This document shows positions 10,640 to 20,807 of a stretch of DNA of 33,114 bases, in pieces (the first letter of the stretch is position 1; the number at the start of each line of letters is the position of its first letter). Under the pieces are notes generated by a model that worked only from the letters and a program-made list of their open reading frames with translations, had not been told where the DNA came from and made no database searches. The position numbers and the translations under genes are program-made. The stretch spans positions 1-33,114 of the forward strand of contig JAUCBJ010003754.1 in assembly GCA_032718475.1 (NCBI GenBank). The letters run 5' to 3'. This DNA comes from Nemertoderma westbladi (Eukaryota; Xenacoelomorpha; Nemertodermatida; Nemertodermatidae).

Positions 10640-11186
10640 TAGAAGGACATAGAAGTTAGGAAAGTAAAGGCTTGGGTAGCTCTATCAAAAATGGATACCA
10701 TCTGGAAATCAGATCTCTCCAGGCACCTGAAGACTAAGTTCTTTCGAGCCACAGTGGAAAGTGTATTTTTATACGGGGGTGAGACCTGGACAGGACACTG
10801 ACTAAATCACTTGAACAACGAATTGATGGTTGCTACACAAGACTACTAAGGGCAGCCCTAAACATCAGCTGGAGACAACACATGACAAACGCCGAACTTT
10901 ATGGTACAATACCACCTGTATCAACCACCCTCCGTGAACGCAGATTAAGATTCAGTGGCCACTGCTGGCGAAGTAAAGACGAGGTCATACCAGATCTACT
11001 TCTCTGGCAACAAACTCATGGAAAGCGTAGTCGTGGGCGACTGGCCATAACATATATAGATCAACTTAAAAGGGATACTGAACTTGGGAGAAACGAAATT
11101 GCGACAACTATGGAGAATCGGGAAGCCTGGAAGGATCTCATTTCCACTGTCCGAGTTCGCTCGACCTAGTAGTAGTAGTAGTATTA
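10640..11186 (+). pseudogene. 3' end of a non-LTR retrotransposon (reverse transcriptase C-terminus)
   Basis: Seen: a frame from about 10665 reads KAWVALSKMDTIWKSDLS and continues to KFFRATVESVFLYGGETW. A frameshift near 10790 changes frame, and the reading then runs through ERRLRFSGHCWRSKDE to a DLISTVRVRST terminus. The stop is TAG within a (TAG)5 tail at 11167-11181. Family knowledge: the block from LYG.ETW to RR.RF.GH is the conserved region downstream of the reverse transcriptase palm in LINE-type ORF2 proteins, and short microsatellite tails are common at their 3' ends. Inference: a 5'-truncated insertion, typical of target-primed reverse transcription. The YADD-type catalytic box is absent. 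The clade (RTE-like or other) cannot be fixed by eye. Confidence 0.85.
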
Positions 11187-11760
11187 TGGTAATTAAAATA
11201 TTCAGCATTAGGCGTCCTACTAACAGCCTCATTTAATATAAAAACATTAATTGGACATTCTTAAAAAATTTTATCATAAGTGAATTATCATGAAGTAGGC
11301 CTACTTTTTACAAATACGAAAAATTACGTGGTAGTCAACTCAACTCGCAAAGTATTACTGAACCTTTATTCCATTTGTCTATACATACAGTTGATCTAGG
11401 AAACATTACATATCAATGCTAAAATACCAATGCCTTTTAAATATATTCATAAACTAATTACTAACGTTCAAGTACTCTCCTTCTATGAACAACAGTGTGA
11501 ATGAGTTCGAATTGAAGGGCTCCTGTCGCAAAGGCAACCCCTTCTCGTTGACAGCCTGTGGAATATTAATAGCTGTCGATATTACCCACCTCCTTTCCTT
11601 TGAAATTGTTGTGGAATAACAGGGACACGTATGGAACAAACCATACGTGCCCTGACACATCACCCCAGTACAAACTGAGGTTAGGCGAATCTCCAATTAA
11701 AAATAGTAACAGCACTGTCTGTAGTCTGTAGTCGCACTGTCTTCAGTCCATCTTATCCTT
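11187..11760. other. No supported gene; one strong hairpin
   Basis: An 80-codon minus frame (11454-11696) shows no known motif. Within it, 11619-11652 forms a hairpin with 14-nt arms (AGGGACACGTATGG / CCATACGTGCCCT, one mismatch) around AACAAA. It may be the end of a small transposon. Confidence 0.4.
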
Positions 11761-12060
11761 ATCGGCCACATCTGTGGCTGCCATTTCTTCGCCATTCAGT
11801 GCTTCCTCGCCATTCGGCACTTCCTTGCCGTTCGGCACTTCCTCACCGTTCGGCGCTCCCGCGACGTTGCCAGGTGCCGCGCTGTTTGTCTGTCCCGGGC
11901 CGTGACGAGGTGCCGCGCTGTATGTCGCTCTCTCGACACGTCTGTAAGCTCTCCCACCGCGTCCTCGTCGACGGCCCTGTCCGCGGCCCCGTCCACCCCC
12001 GAACTCTCTTCTCGGTGGCTCCTCAGCTGCGTGCCTCAGTCCTTAGTTGCTTCAGCAAAG
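11761..12060. other. GC- and CpG-rich island with short repeats
   Basis: A 300-bp GC-rich patch in AT-rich surroundings. It holds CATTCGGCACTTCCT-like repeats of about 21 bp (11803-11860) and two GGTGCCGCGCTGT copies (11872, 11910). Both strands are open (plus 11799-12173; minus 11796-11996) and both translations are Arg-rich low complexity, so I do not call a gene. It could be a diverged CpG-rich exon, a promoter island, or part of an element. Confidence 0.35.
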
Positions 12061-12146
12061 TGATTTTGGGTTATCGCTACCCGGCAATGACTGATATTTA
12101 TTGCGCTTTATTTGTCAGCCATAATAATAATCCACTGTATACTTGT

Positions 12147-12400
12147 TTTAACACTCTTTTAATTTTGTTTTAACACTCTTTTAATTTTATATAAAGTTAG
12201 TTAATTTTTTTAGAAAATACTTTAATTAATATCTATAATTACTTCAAAAGCCTACTTATTACTAAAAAATGTTTGCTTTAACGATTTCATAGTGTTTTTT
12301 TTGTTTTTATTTGATTTAATTTTTTTTATTTGATTTTTATTTTTATTTGATTTAATTTTTGTTTTGATTATTGTTGTTTTTGGTTTTAATAAACTTAACT
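12147..12400. repeat. T-rich simple sequence with a 22-bp tandem duplication
   Basis: TTTTAACACTCTTTTAATTT is tandemly doubled at about 12147-12190. From 12290 on, TTTGATTTAATTTTT-type units repeat irregularly. No coding potential. Confidence 0.6.
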
Positions 12401-12455
12401 TCTTAATAACTTCAATAATAATCCACCAATTATATACAGTAATAGATAAGAAATT

Positions 12456-12659
12456 ATGAGCTGGCCAGGACCAGCAACAACCTCATTCCTGAAAGAGGTC
12501 GGCAGGAAGATTCGACAAGCAACACAGGAACCCCGGTCTCATCGATTCCTGCTGCAAAGACTCCTGATAGCCATCCTAATCGGCAACTCGGCCTCGATCC
12601 TAGGAACTGTAGACTCCACTAACAATAGCGGCCTCTTCGACATACTTGAAGAACATTAA
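12456..12659 (+). CDS. Short ORF, possible C-terminal fragment of a mobile-element protein
   Basis: 67 codons from ATG to TAA, with well-mixed codons and a composition unlike the AT-rich surroundings. The end reads FLLQRLLIAILIGNSASILGT. The arrangement, a basic helix then an amphipathic QRL..A...GNA..LGT end, looks like the tail of a larger element-encoded protein, but I cannot name the family. The stop is followed by A-rich sequence. No partner ORF upstream, so it is most likely a fragment. Confidence 0.25.
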   Translation: MSWPGPATTSFLKEVGRKIRQATQEPRSHRFLLQRLLIAILIGNSASILGTVDSTNNSGLFDILEEH

Positions 12660-12787
12660 TAATTATTAAACACAAATACAAAACATTTAATTTAATTTGA
12701 TTATAATATAATTTAATAAAAATGAAACTTTATGACGTACAATATAACTACATAATTTATACCACATATTAAGGATAGGTGTAGAGA

Positions 12788-12909
12788 ACATCCACCATTG
12801 GAAATCCTCCAACATATTCCCCTCCCGACTCGAATCCCGAAATGGAAGTAGATATGTTCAACGTTGATGAGGTCAATGACGAGGACATTGTAGCTACATT
12901 TGAACAAAA
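12788..12909 (+). CDS. Exon-like acidic open segment with splice donor
   Basis: A frame from 12788 is open to 12909 and rich in Asp/Glu (motif MFNVDEVNDEDIVATFEQ). It ends exactly at a GTGAGT donor (12910-12915). An AG at 12783-12784 could serve as acceptor. The opposite strand is also open (12769-12984). Composition is exon-like, but no flanking exons were found. It may be a transposase N-terminus, which are often acidic. Confidence 0.2.
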
Positions 12910-13203
12910 GTGAGTGGTTGGCCCTACATTATTCGCAATTAGATATTCTGGAATGTTTTGGATTAAAATTAATTGTTTTGGCATAACCTATATTGTTAAC
13001 ATTGTTCATGCAATATTTTTTTACTAGCTATTGATATAATGTACATAATCTACATAAATTTAAATTTAAAACAAAAGATATTGAAAATTAAATCTAAAAT
13101 AACCTGTTACTTCGAGTCTGATAGCGATAGTGAATTTTATTTATCATTTTTGAATAGGTTTAATTATTGTTTTCAACTATAATACATATGCCTAAATTTA
13201 AAC

Positions 13204-13281
13204 TGCCTTGGTCCATGTGGCGATTGAACCTACGACCTCCGTGAGATGTGAATTCAATGCAACCACTAACTACACCATAGT
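13204..13281 (-). repeat. tRNA-like relic (SINE head)
   Basis: On the minus strand, GGTGTAGTTAGTGGTTGCA resembles a tRNA D-arm with A box. It is followed about 30 bases later by AGGTTCAATCGCC, a good B-box/T-arm match. The acceptor stem does not pair and no clear anticodon stem forms, so it is not a functional tRNA. It is plausibly a tRNA-derived SINE head. Confidence 0.45.
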
Positions 13282-13284
13282 GGA

Positions 13285-13680
13285 GTGGGACTATGCAACC
13301 ACACATCATGGTGGGACTATGCAAGAACTACACCATGGTGCATGGTGGGACTATGCAAGACCATGGTGCATGGTGGGACTATGCAAGAACTACACCATGG
13401 TGCATGGTGGGACTATGCAAGAACTACACCATGGTGGGACTATGTAAGAACTACACCATGGTGGGACTATGCAACCACTACACCTTGGTGGGACTATGCA
13501 AGAACTACACCATGGTGGGACTATGCAAGAACTACACCGTGGGACTATGCAAATACTGTACTACACGACTACACCATGGTGGGACTATGCAAATACTACA
13601 CGTCTACACCATGGTGGGACTATTATGCAAGAACTACACCATGGTGGGACTATAGAAGAACTACACCATGGTGGGACTAG
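13285..13680. repeat. 27-bp minisatellite derived from the tRNA-like head
   Basis: About 14 units of ACTATGCAAGAACTACACCATGGTGGG type, with some deletions and inserts. Read on the minus strand, the core CCATGGTGTAGTTCTTGCAT is close to the D-arm part of the adjacent relic (CTATGGTGTAGTTAGTGGTTGCAT). The array therefore looks like local amplification of the tRNA 5' half. Open frames here are by-products of a period divisible by 3. Confidence 0.85.
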
Positions 13681-13774
13681 TCCAGTTGACTTCCGCACAG
13701 TTGTCCTTCTGTTTATCCTAATTTATGTTTAGTTTAGTCTAGTTATTCTATGTTTACTTTTTATATTTTCATGA

Positions 13775-14190
13775 CTAGGATTCGAACCCTGGTTTAACTT
13801 ATTTTGTGTTGGTTTTATAATGGTCGCGAGTAGGGATTGAACCTGTGACCTTCTGTTTATTTTCCATAAAACGGGATACGAGTAGGGGTCGAACCTGTGA
13901 CCATCTGTTTATCCTATTTTATGTTTAGTTTAGGTACTCTAGTTATTCTATGTTTAACTTATTTTGTGTTGGTTTTATATTGGTCGCGAGTAGGGATTGA
14001 ACCCGTGACCATCTGTTTATCCTATTTTGTGTTTACTTTTTATATTTTCCATAAAACGGGATACGAGAAGGGGTCGAACATGTGACCTTCTGTTTATCCT
14101 ATTTTATGTTTAGTTTAGTTATTCTATGTTTACTTTTTATATTTTCCATAAAACGGATACGAGTAGGGGTCGAACCTGTGATTACTGGTT
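13775..14190 (-). repeat. Tandem array with recurrent B-box-like motifs
   Basis: Imperfect copies of about 160-185 bp. TGGTCGCGAGTAGGGATTG occurs at 13821 and 13981. An ATAAAACGGGATACGAGTAGG-like block starts near 13867 and 14051, and again in shortened form near 14146. On the minus strand, B-box-like GGTTCRA-type motifs recur near 13781, 13833, 13887, 13993, 14071 and 14168. No A box accompanies most of them. ATGTTTAGTTTAG spacers separate the units. Confidence 0.7.
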
Positions 14191-14227
14191 TAACTTATTT
14201 ACTTATTTAACTTATTTTAACTTATTG

Positions 14228-15702
14228 TGACTATCGCTAAGCAGCCTACTAAGTGCTGCTCCGATTCGCCTCAGATTATAGAAATATTATTTTATCTCTT
14301 GATTGATATAATTATATATATATATAGATTTTGTAGGTACTGCAGTAGCAGAAACAGTACTGTGGCATTCCACATTTAATTTAAAGTACCACAAGACCAC
14401 GGTGGGTGGTTGGGTGCTTTCCAGTGCACAATTCCACTGCTTCCAAACCACATAACCAATACTGGTGGCCTAACAGCCTAAGTATTGGCCTACTATGTAC
14501 TGAACTGATATAGCATAGAAGCTACAGGTAGACAGGCCTATGTTTACAAAGTACTTATGCTTACACCTAAAATCAAAGCAATTAATTAATATAAATACGG
14601 GTTACAGTATGCTACATTTGTACCTGCCTTACTGCCTTAGGCTTAAAAACAAATATGAATAAAAGTGGTCTGATCGTGCGATTGATCTACATTCAGACAT
14701 CATTAGCTCAATAGGCCCTATAAAATAACGCAATACTGCAATCTCCAAACCCCAGAACATGTAATAATGTACAGAATATTGCTGTTGGTTTGCTTATAGG
14801 CAGTGCAGGCATAAAGGTGTAACCAAATGATAGCCAAGAGTTTAGCCAATCAATGAAGGCTGCTGGAAAAGCTATCTGCTGGTGAGTCGTTAGAGTCAGA
14901 GTGGAATTATTTGGTGTAACCATAGAAATTCATAGGCCATTCATGATGGTAGAGAAGTTAACTAATATTGGTTAGATGTAATACACCAGGTTCTATAGGA
15001 AGATGTATAGAACACATTAGTTTGGTAGGACAGCTGAGTTTGTGAGAGAGAGATGGGGGTGGTGGAGTGGTGGGCTGTGGGAGTAGTTATTCACTGATTG
15101 TCAAAGGATTCGCTGGTCCACTAGGATACAGTGCTTTAGATCCACAATAATTTTTTTGTCCGTTGAATTTACTCATTATGTCCGCTGATGTTATCTTTTT
15201 ATGTCTGCGGGAATTGCTACCGGTAATGCCGCTCTCTTAGGCTATTTGTATGGAGAAGTATATTGTAGGTATAAAGCCTTACAATTATACTGTATTATAC
15301 TACAATATATTTGGATTAGAGGAATGGTGGTTCTGTGTTAATCAACAATTTATTAATGTATCATAAGTTGTAATGATTTGATTTTAAGGGATGTATTTTT
15401 ATTAAAATTATTATGAAGAATTAGAAAAATTGTAATTAATGAGGATGAATTGCGCCCACCACCCCCCCCCCCCCCCCCCCCCCCCCCCCAACCTTCCTTA
15501 GGGCATTTAATGTTTTATAGACCCCACCATTACTAATAGTGTTATTGATATGAAAAAAGACAGTAAAAGTTATAGCCCAATTGCCCATTTTCATATTTTT
15601 CATATTGTACTGTATTTGTAACCAAGTAACATTAAGGACCCCCTTGGAAATAAGCTGCAAAGCTTTATGGGTAATCCTATATGTTGTGTTGGACATTACC
15701 TA
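14228..15702 (-). mobile_element. Dispersed repeat, copy B (right inverted arm)
   Basis: Reverse-complement partner of 7133-8840, from GACTATCGCTAAGCAGCC to GGACATTACCT. Shorter by the 300-bp insert of copy A, and carrying a C28 tract (15462-15489) where copy A has G15, which shows replication slippage. Divergence is scattered single-base and small indel changes, roughly several percent. No TIR, TSD or conserved ORF. Confidence 0.8.
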
Positions 15703-15710
15703 CAGTCGGG

Positions 15711-15905
15711 GTCTCAAAGTGCATCTGTTCTTTGAGATTTTCTCAAAGTTTTTCTAAAAGTGTCTAAAAGTCATTACATTACTCCCAATGGCCGCTTTGA
15801 ATTCTTGTAGACACTTTTAGTTGGGAATCTCAAAGTGATTTCCTGCTTTTAGGCACTTTGAATTCTTTGAATTCTTTGAGAAATGTCACTTTGAGGTAGT
15901 TTGTC
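15711..15905. repeat. Cluster of nested palindromes and CTTTGA/TCAAAG motifs
   Basis: CTTTGAGA-TTT-TCTCAAAG forms a perfect 8-bp hairpin near 15731-15749. CTAAAAGTGTCTA (15754-15766) pairs perfectly with 15808-15820. About ten CTTTGA or TCAAAG cores lie in 190 bp, three of them as CTTTGAATT. It begins immediately outside copy B. Either a MITE-like element or a chance-rich regulatory cluster. Confidence 0.55.
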
Positions 15906-17584
15906 GGCACTTTTAATTCTTTGAGAAAATAAACTCCGAGGCATTCCTGATTGACAGCTCGTGGTAAGTTAACTGAGAGGCAGAGGCATTCTCGGGGATC
16001 AATATTATGCGGGCAACAAAGTGATACTTGTGTGTTGGCCAGTTGTTGCATAGAAGCTATATTCCCATTAATTTATCAAATTGAGGTTCCTGAGGTCATT
16101 ACAGGATGGGTTTTCGGTCGCAAGTACAAATTGAATTTACGGCACCCTAAAGTCTTTCTAAAAAACATTCATTCAAATAATACATGAAACATAATTTGTG
16201 AAAAAAGATTAATGCTTGACAAGATTGATTATTTTAATAACATAATACAATATCAGATTAACAATTAATATAAGAGAAACTCCTCTGTAGTTTCTCTGTG
16301 TATGTATACGCAGTTTCATTATAATGACCTAAAGAAGCCCTGTTGGGAGAAAGCTTGTAATAACATTTGTTATTCATTTCATTAGTCACCTCAGGTCAAA
16401 CCGTACTACCTTTACTGTTTAATTAATATGATACCTATGTTGACGAGAGCGTGAGAATTCCTTCTTAAAAACTAAGAAAGACTTTCGACTTTCAAGTACG
16501 ATAGAACAGCTACACTCTTGTGTTGTTTTAGCTTTATAGAGATATTAAAATATCCCCTGCCGCTGGCGTTTATATTTGAGCATATTTTAAATGTTTGCCT
16601 CATATTCAATTGATGTGTACCGCCTTCTGGCAAAGCGGCACCCAGTTTAAACTATCAATCACAGCTAGTGAGTAGCGACCCACGTTCGGCGACCTTCAAA
16701 CAAACAGGTGCAGAGTCGGAAAGAACTGTCACATGCTTTGCTTGGCTTGTGGTACCATTTGATTACATAATAGATTTTGGCAGACTGGGCGGTCGCTCTG
16801 ACCATATGCATTGCGCACCAACAATGCCTAAAACATCTATGGGAACAGCCAATTAGTGCGCTTGAATCATTTATCTTTATTCCTGCCTCTATCGTTATTC
16901 TTTACTTTGTATAACACAATTTATAGTGCGGCAAAGTATGGCTGGTTGACCATTGAAATACATTGGTAAAGGTATTCGGTAACACTAAAGGTAACACTAC
17001 AGACTATTTGATTACACTGGCCTAATTTAAATGTGGCATGCCTTTTATACTGTATTACTATTTCATATTATTAGTTATCACCTGTCTAGCGCCATTTACC
17101 CAATGGAAATAGAGTTGCCAATGAAATGTTATTATTTAAAATGGGAGGTATGGTAGATAGAGGGAGGTAGATAGGGAGGTAATCCTACTGACAGCCTTCA
17201 AGCAATAACCACATTTACCAGTAGGCTACCACAAGAACTGTTAAGGTAATATTACAGCAAGTGTTTCAGTGTACAATGTAAATTGCTAGGTACAGTTGCT
17301 GAGACGAAATTCAATATGTAGTTACAAAGAAACAGTAGCCATAATTACCATATATGGTATTATTAGATTGGGTGACTAATCCTCACATGTACCCCGTAAC
17401 CACCCACGCTGATTTAACAACTGTCTCCACCATCAATATGGTTTACAATTTTCTATATAAACGGAACGCTGTTTAATATTAAATCATCACTTCACCCATT
17501 TATCTTCACCCACTACTTTGCTCTATTCAGTCTATATTATGCCAAGACCGGTCCAAGCTATTAGTACTGTCGATCATGTGAGAT
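15906..17584. other. No supported gene
   Basis: Mixed AT-rich DNA. It contains GGTAACACTA direct repeats near 16978-16999, GGGAGGTAGATAG repeats at 17143-17183 and the palindrome TACCATATATGGTA at 17346-17359. Short frames (15951-16187, 16668-16856) have no recognisable domain. Confidence 0.45.
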
Positions 17585-18344
17585 GTGGCAGGACGGAATC
17601 ATTGGGGGAAATGTTGTAGGTGCCATCTCCATATGTTAGGTGGTGGGGGGGGGGGGGAGTATTGTGGTTTTTGTGTCCGTTCGATGAAGTCAAAATTCGG
17701 AGGGCAGACCAAAGTTAGGAAGATAGCGAGGCCCAGGAAGGAACCAGTTCAAGGAGATGGAAATTTTTGTTGGCAAACTGTGAGTGGAATGGAATGTTAG
17801 GAAGGGTGTAGTAACTAAGGATCACCAGGAGCAAGTTCAGCCATGTTAGAGCTTGAGATCTAAGGATGGGGGGAACCAAAGGGAAGAGGATATGGAGATC
17901 TCAGTGTTAGAATTGGGTAGCAGGTCTGTGTCCAAAGCTATTGGTGTGTCAGGGTCTGGGCGTAGTATGTGTGTGAAGAACCGCTATAAGGATTGTAAGC
18001 ATTTTATGGGTAAGAGGTTTTTGTGTTGCAAGAAATGTGAAAAGCAGAATATTTCTCATAGTGACTTTATTGAATCAGGATCAGATATATCGATATATAA
18101 GATCAGTGTATTGGAATCGTTTCCAGATTTGCCGATTTCTAGCCAGTGTAGAGTTGAAGTGATGGATATACGGAATAAAGAGAAATGGGACAAGGTTGTT
18201 GTAAAATCAAGGGTTACATCAGATAGGGTGTCTGGAATATCTGAAGGTAATGGGAGCAGTACTGGAGGTACTGTAGTAAGAAACGTGACAGATGTGTTGT
18301 ATGTGGGAAATTTGCGGGTCAGGTCAGGTATTCTAGGTCATTGA
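17585..18344 (+). CDS. Two adjacent open frames of unknown function, one vaguely CXXC-finger-like
   Basis: The first frame (17585-17800) has CxxC-type cysteines, a G13 tract coding polyglycine, then YCGFCVRSMKSKFGG followed by basic residues. The CGxC....KFGG arrangement recalls the second half of a CXXC DNA-binding zinc finger, but the upstream CxxCxxC set is incomplete, so this is weak. The second frame (17853-18344, 163 codons) has a Cys-rich patch (KDCKHFMGKRFLCCKKCEKQ), then a Ser/Val-rich polar tail. Neither gives a confident family. The two may be exons or frameshifted parts of one element-encoded gene. They lie directly upstream of the Helitron Rep relic. Confidence 0.25.
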
Positions 18345-18514
18345 TCAAGAAAACTTACCACCTCCATGCAGCATAAAGGAGGTGCCACCTATAGCTGCAT
18401 AGACCCTCTTACTAGGACAAATAGAATGTTTGGCTTTGAAACGCATAGCCCAATGTGGAAATATACCAAACCTTAACCTCACTCATGAATTATCAAATAA
18501 CCACATTTCATTTA

Positions 18515-19757
18515 AGTACAGGATGCAATGGCTATCTGACACGAATTTAAAAAGCCTGACGGATTTATAACCATGACGTGCAACACCAACTGGCCAGAAC
18601 TCCAACAGTCGCTTTTTGAAGGAGTGGTGCTGAAGATCGTCCTGACCTGGTCGCCCATGTCTTCAGAATGAAACTCAAACAACTCATTGATGAAATGTGG
18701 GATAAGAAAATATTAGGGAGGCTGAATGCCCGCATTCATATTGTTGAGTTTTAGAAACGTGGTCTACCCCATGCCCACATTCATGTTGTTGAGTTTCAGG
18801 AACGTGGTCTACCCCATGCCCACATTCTGAGTATCCTTCATCCAGAAGATCGATTTACGTGTTCCGATCACGATGATGCAGTGATTTCTGCTGAGTTGCG
18901 GCCTGATCCATTCATTCTGCCCCCTGGACCTCAATGCGAACAAGCTCAGATCCTTCTGGTCAAAGTTTTAAACTGCATGGTGCATTCATGTGGCCCTGCA
19001 TGCAAACAACCGAATGGCACCTGCAAGAAAGGATTCCCTAAGGCCTTATGTGAGGCCACCAAATGGGAAGATGACGCATTCTACCCCGGATAGCATCGGT
19101 ATCAAGGAAGGAGTGTTGAACACAAGGGGAAAACTGTTGACAACCACTGGGTTGTCCCATATTCGCCATACCTCCTTTTAAAGTTTGATTGTCATATCAA
19201 CTTTGAGATATGTATTTCCCCCGTACTGTCAAATACCTATTCATGTATATTCACAAAGGGGGCGATCAGCTCATGCTTGATGCCATGGATGTCAATGTGT
19301 TCACCAGCTACCAGAATATGCATTACATCAGCGCCCCGGAGGCTGCATGGCGCAAGGCTTCAAAATCACGCAGCAGATTCCCCCGTTCAGGCTCTCCGAA
19401 TTTATCTGGAGAATGATCACATGGTAATATTATGCCAGGAGGCTGATCTTCAAAATGTTATTTCAGAGAAGTCGCACAACACTGAATTAACAGCCTTCTT
19501 TAACTATAACGCCACCAATCCTGGGACTGATGTTTCCTACGTAGATTTTCCAAAAAAAATTTACGTTTAACCACTCTATGAAGAAGTGGCACAAACGTAA
19601 GCGCGGTTTCAAAGTCAGGCGTGTTCATACTGTCCATCCTTTGTCAGGTTATGAATTTTACCTGCGACTGTTACTCCATCAGAACCATTGCAAGGGGAAA
19701 ACCAGCTTTCAGGTCAACTGGGAAACATATCAAGGCATAGGAGTCTGTGTCATTTAA
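18515..19757 (+). pseudogene. Helitron Rep (HUH nuclease) domain pseudogene
   Basis: Seen: blocks in Rep order spread over three frames. KKPDGFITMTCNTNWPEL is at about 18553-18606, with RPDLVAHVFRMKLKQL after a shift. The HUH motif region VVEFQERGLPHAHIL is at about 18785. MVHSCGPACKQPNGTCKKGFPK follows at about 18977, with TVDNHWVVPYSPYLLLKFDCHIN at about 19132. Then KYLFMYIHKGGDQ, SAPEAAWR, and TAFFNYN with a following DFPKKIYV complete the domain. Family knowledge: this is the Helitron_like_N arrangement, where the paired histidines and the later Tyr residues perform rolling-circle strand cleavage. Odd: a 15-codon tandem duplication covers the HUH motif, and at least four frameshifts and several stops occur. 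The reading ends after the Rep domain near 19757, with no Pif1-type helicase downstream. A truncated, inactive copy. Confidence 0.88.
18734..18823 (+). repeat. 45-bp tandem duplication of the HUH motif
   Basis: Units 18734-18778 and 18779-18823 differ at three bases. Each encodes the sequence ending GLPHAH, the Rep metal-binding motif. The first copy carries an in-frame TAG where the second has CAG. Confidence 0.9.
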
Positions 19758-20035
19758 ATATGCTATACATTGGAACTAAAAAGTAAGTGTTGCTTATTTC
19801 TTTTTAAAATTTACTTATTAGAATATTCATTACATTTTTGTACCATTATGTACGGTAGGTATCTACTATCTAGGCACTCTTTCGTTCTTTATCTGCAATT
19901 TTATAATTTTTATTTTTACATTTTTGTATTAAAATAATGTTGCTGGCAGGTAAATGACGAAAAACGTCAATAATAATTTGTTAAACGTTTTTAGTGGGTA
20001 AAATAAAAAAGTAAGTGGGAAGGTGGGTTTAGATA
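19758..20035. other. AT-rich spacer, nothing recognised
   Basis: Follows the end of the Rep relic. T-rich (TTTATTTTTACATTTTTG) with no ORF, and leads directly into the 84-bp minisatellite. Confidence 0.5.
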
Positions 20036-20790
20036 CATGCAGTAATGTATATGGGTGGAGAGTGGGTTTATAGATAATGCAGTAATGTACAGTATATAGG
20101 TGGAGGGTGGGTTTAGATACATGCTGTAATGTATATGGGTGGAGGGTGGGTTTATAGATAATGCAGTAATGTACAGTATATAGGTGGAGGGTGGGTTTAG
20201 ATACATGGTGTAATGTATATGGGTGGAGGGTGGGTTTATAGATAATGCAGTAATGTACAGTATATAGGTGGAGGGTGGGTTTAGATACATGCTGTAATGT
20301 ATATGGGTGGAGGGTGGGTTTATAGATAATGCAGTAATGTACAGTATATAGGTGGAGGGTGGGTTTAGATATATGCTGTAATGTATATGGGTTGAGGGTG
20401 GGTTTATAGATAATGCAGTAATGTACAGTATATAGGTGGAGGGTGGGTTTAGATACATGCTGTAATGTATATGGGTGGAAGGTGGGTTTATAGATAATGC
20501 AGTAATGTACAGTATATAGGTGGAGGGTGGGTTTAGATACATGCTGTAATGTATATGGGTGGAGGGTGGGTTTATAGATAATGCAGTAATGTACAGTATA
20601 TAGGTGGAGGGTGGGTTTAGATATATGCTGTAATATATATGGGTTGAGGGTGGGTTTATAGATAATGCAGTAATGTACAGTATATAGGTGGAGGGTGGGT
20701 TTAGATACATGCTGTAATGTATATGGGTGGAGGGTGGGTTTATAGATAATGCAGTAATGTACAGTATATAGGTGGAGAGTGGGTTTAGAT
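20036..20790. repeat. 84-bp dimeric minisatellite, nine units
   Basis: Each unit has two related halves: one with GTAATGTATATGGGTGGAGG and TTTATAGATAATGCA, the other with ACAGTATATAGGTGGAGG and TTTAGATACATGCT. The halves alternate strictly. 84 is divisible by 3, so a 239-codon minus frame stays open (NPPSTYILYITALSI repeats); I regard it as non-coding. Confidence 0.95.
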
Positions 20791-20807
20791 AGGTTTTGTC
20801 AGCACAG

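Noticed and set aside
13208-13732. Overlapping plus ORFs rich in WWDYA/HGGTM repeats
   Set aside because: Several frames are open because of the 27-bp period; no domain or unique coding end.
14708-15696. Short recurring ORFs in both dispersed-repeat copies as conserved genes
   Set aside because: Both copies share them by common descent. They are short, interrupted by homopolymer length changes, and have no recognisable domain.
19991-20710. 239-codon minus ORF of NPPSTYILYITALSI repeats
   Set aside because: By-product of the 84-bp minisatellite; no unique termini and no known repeat fold.
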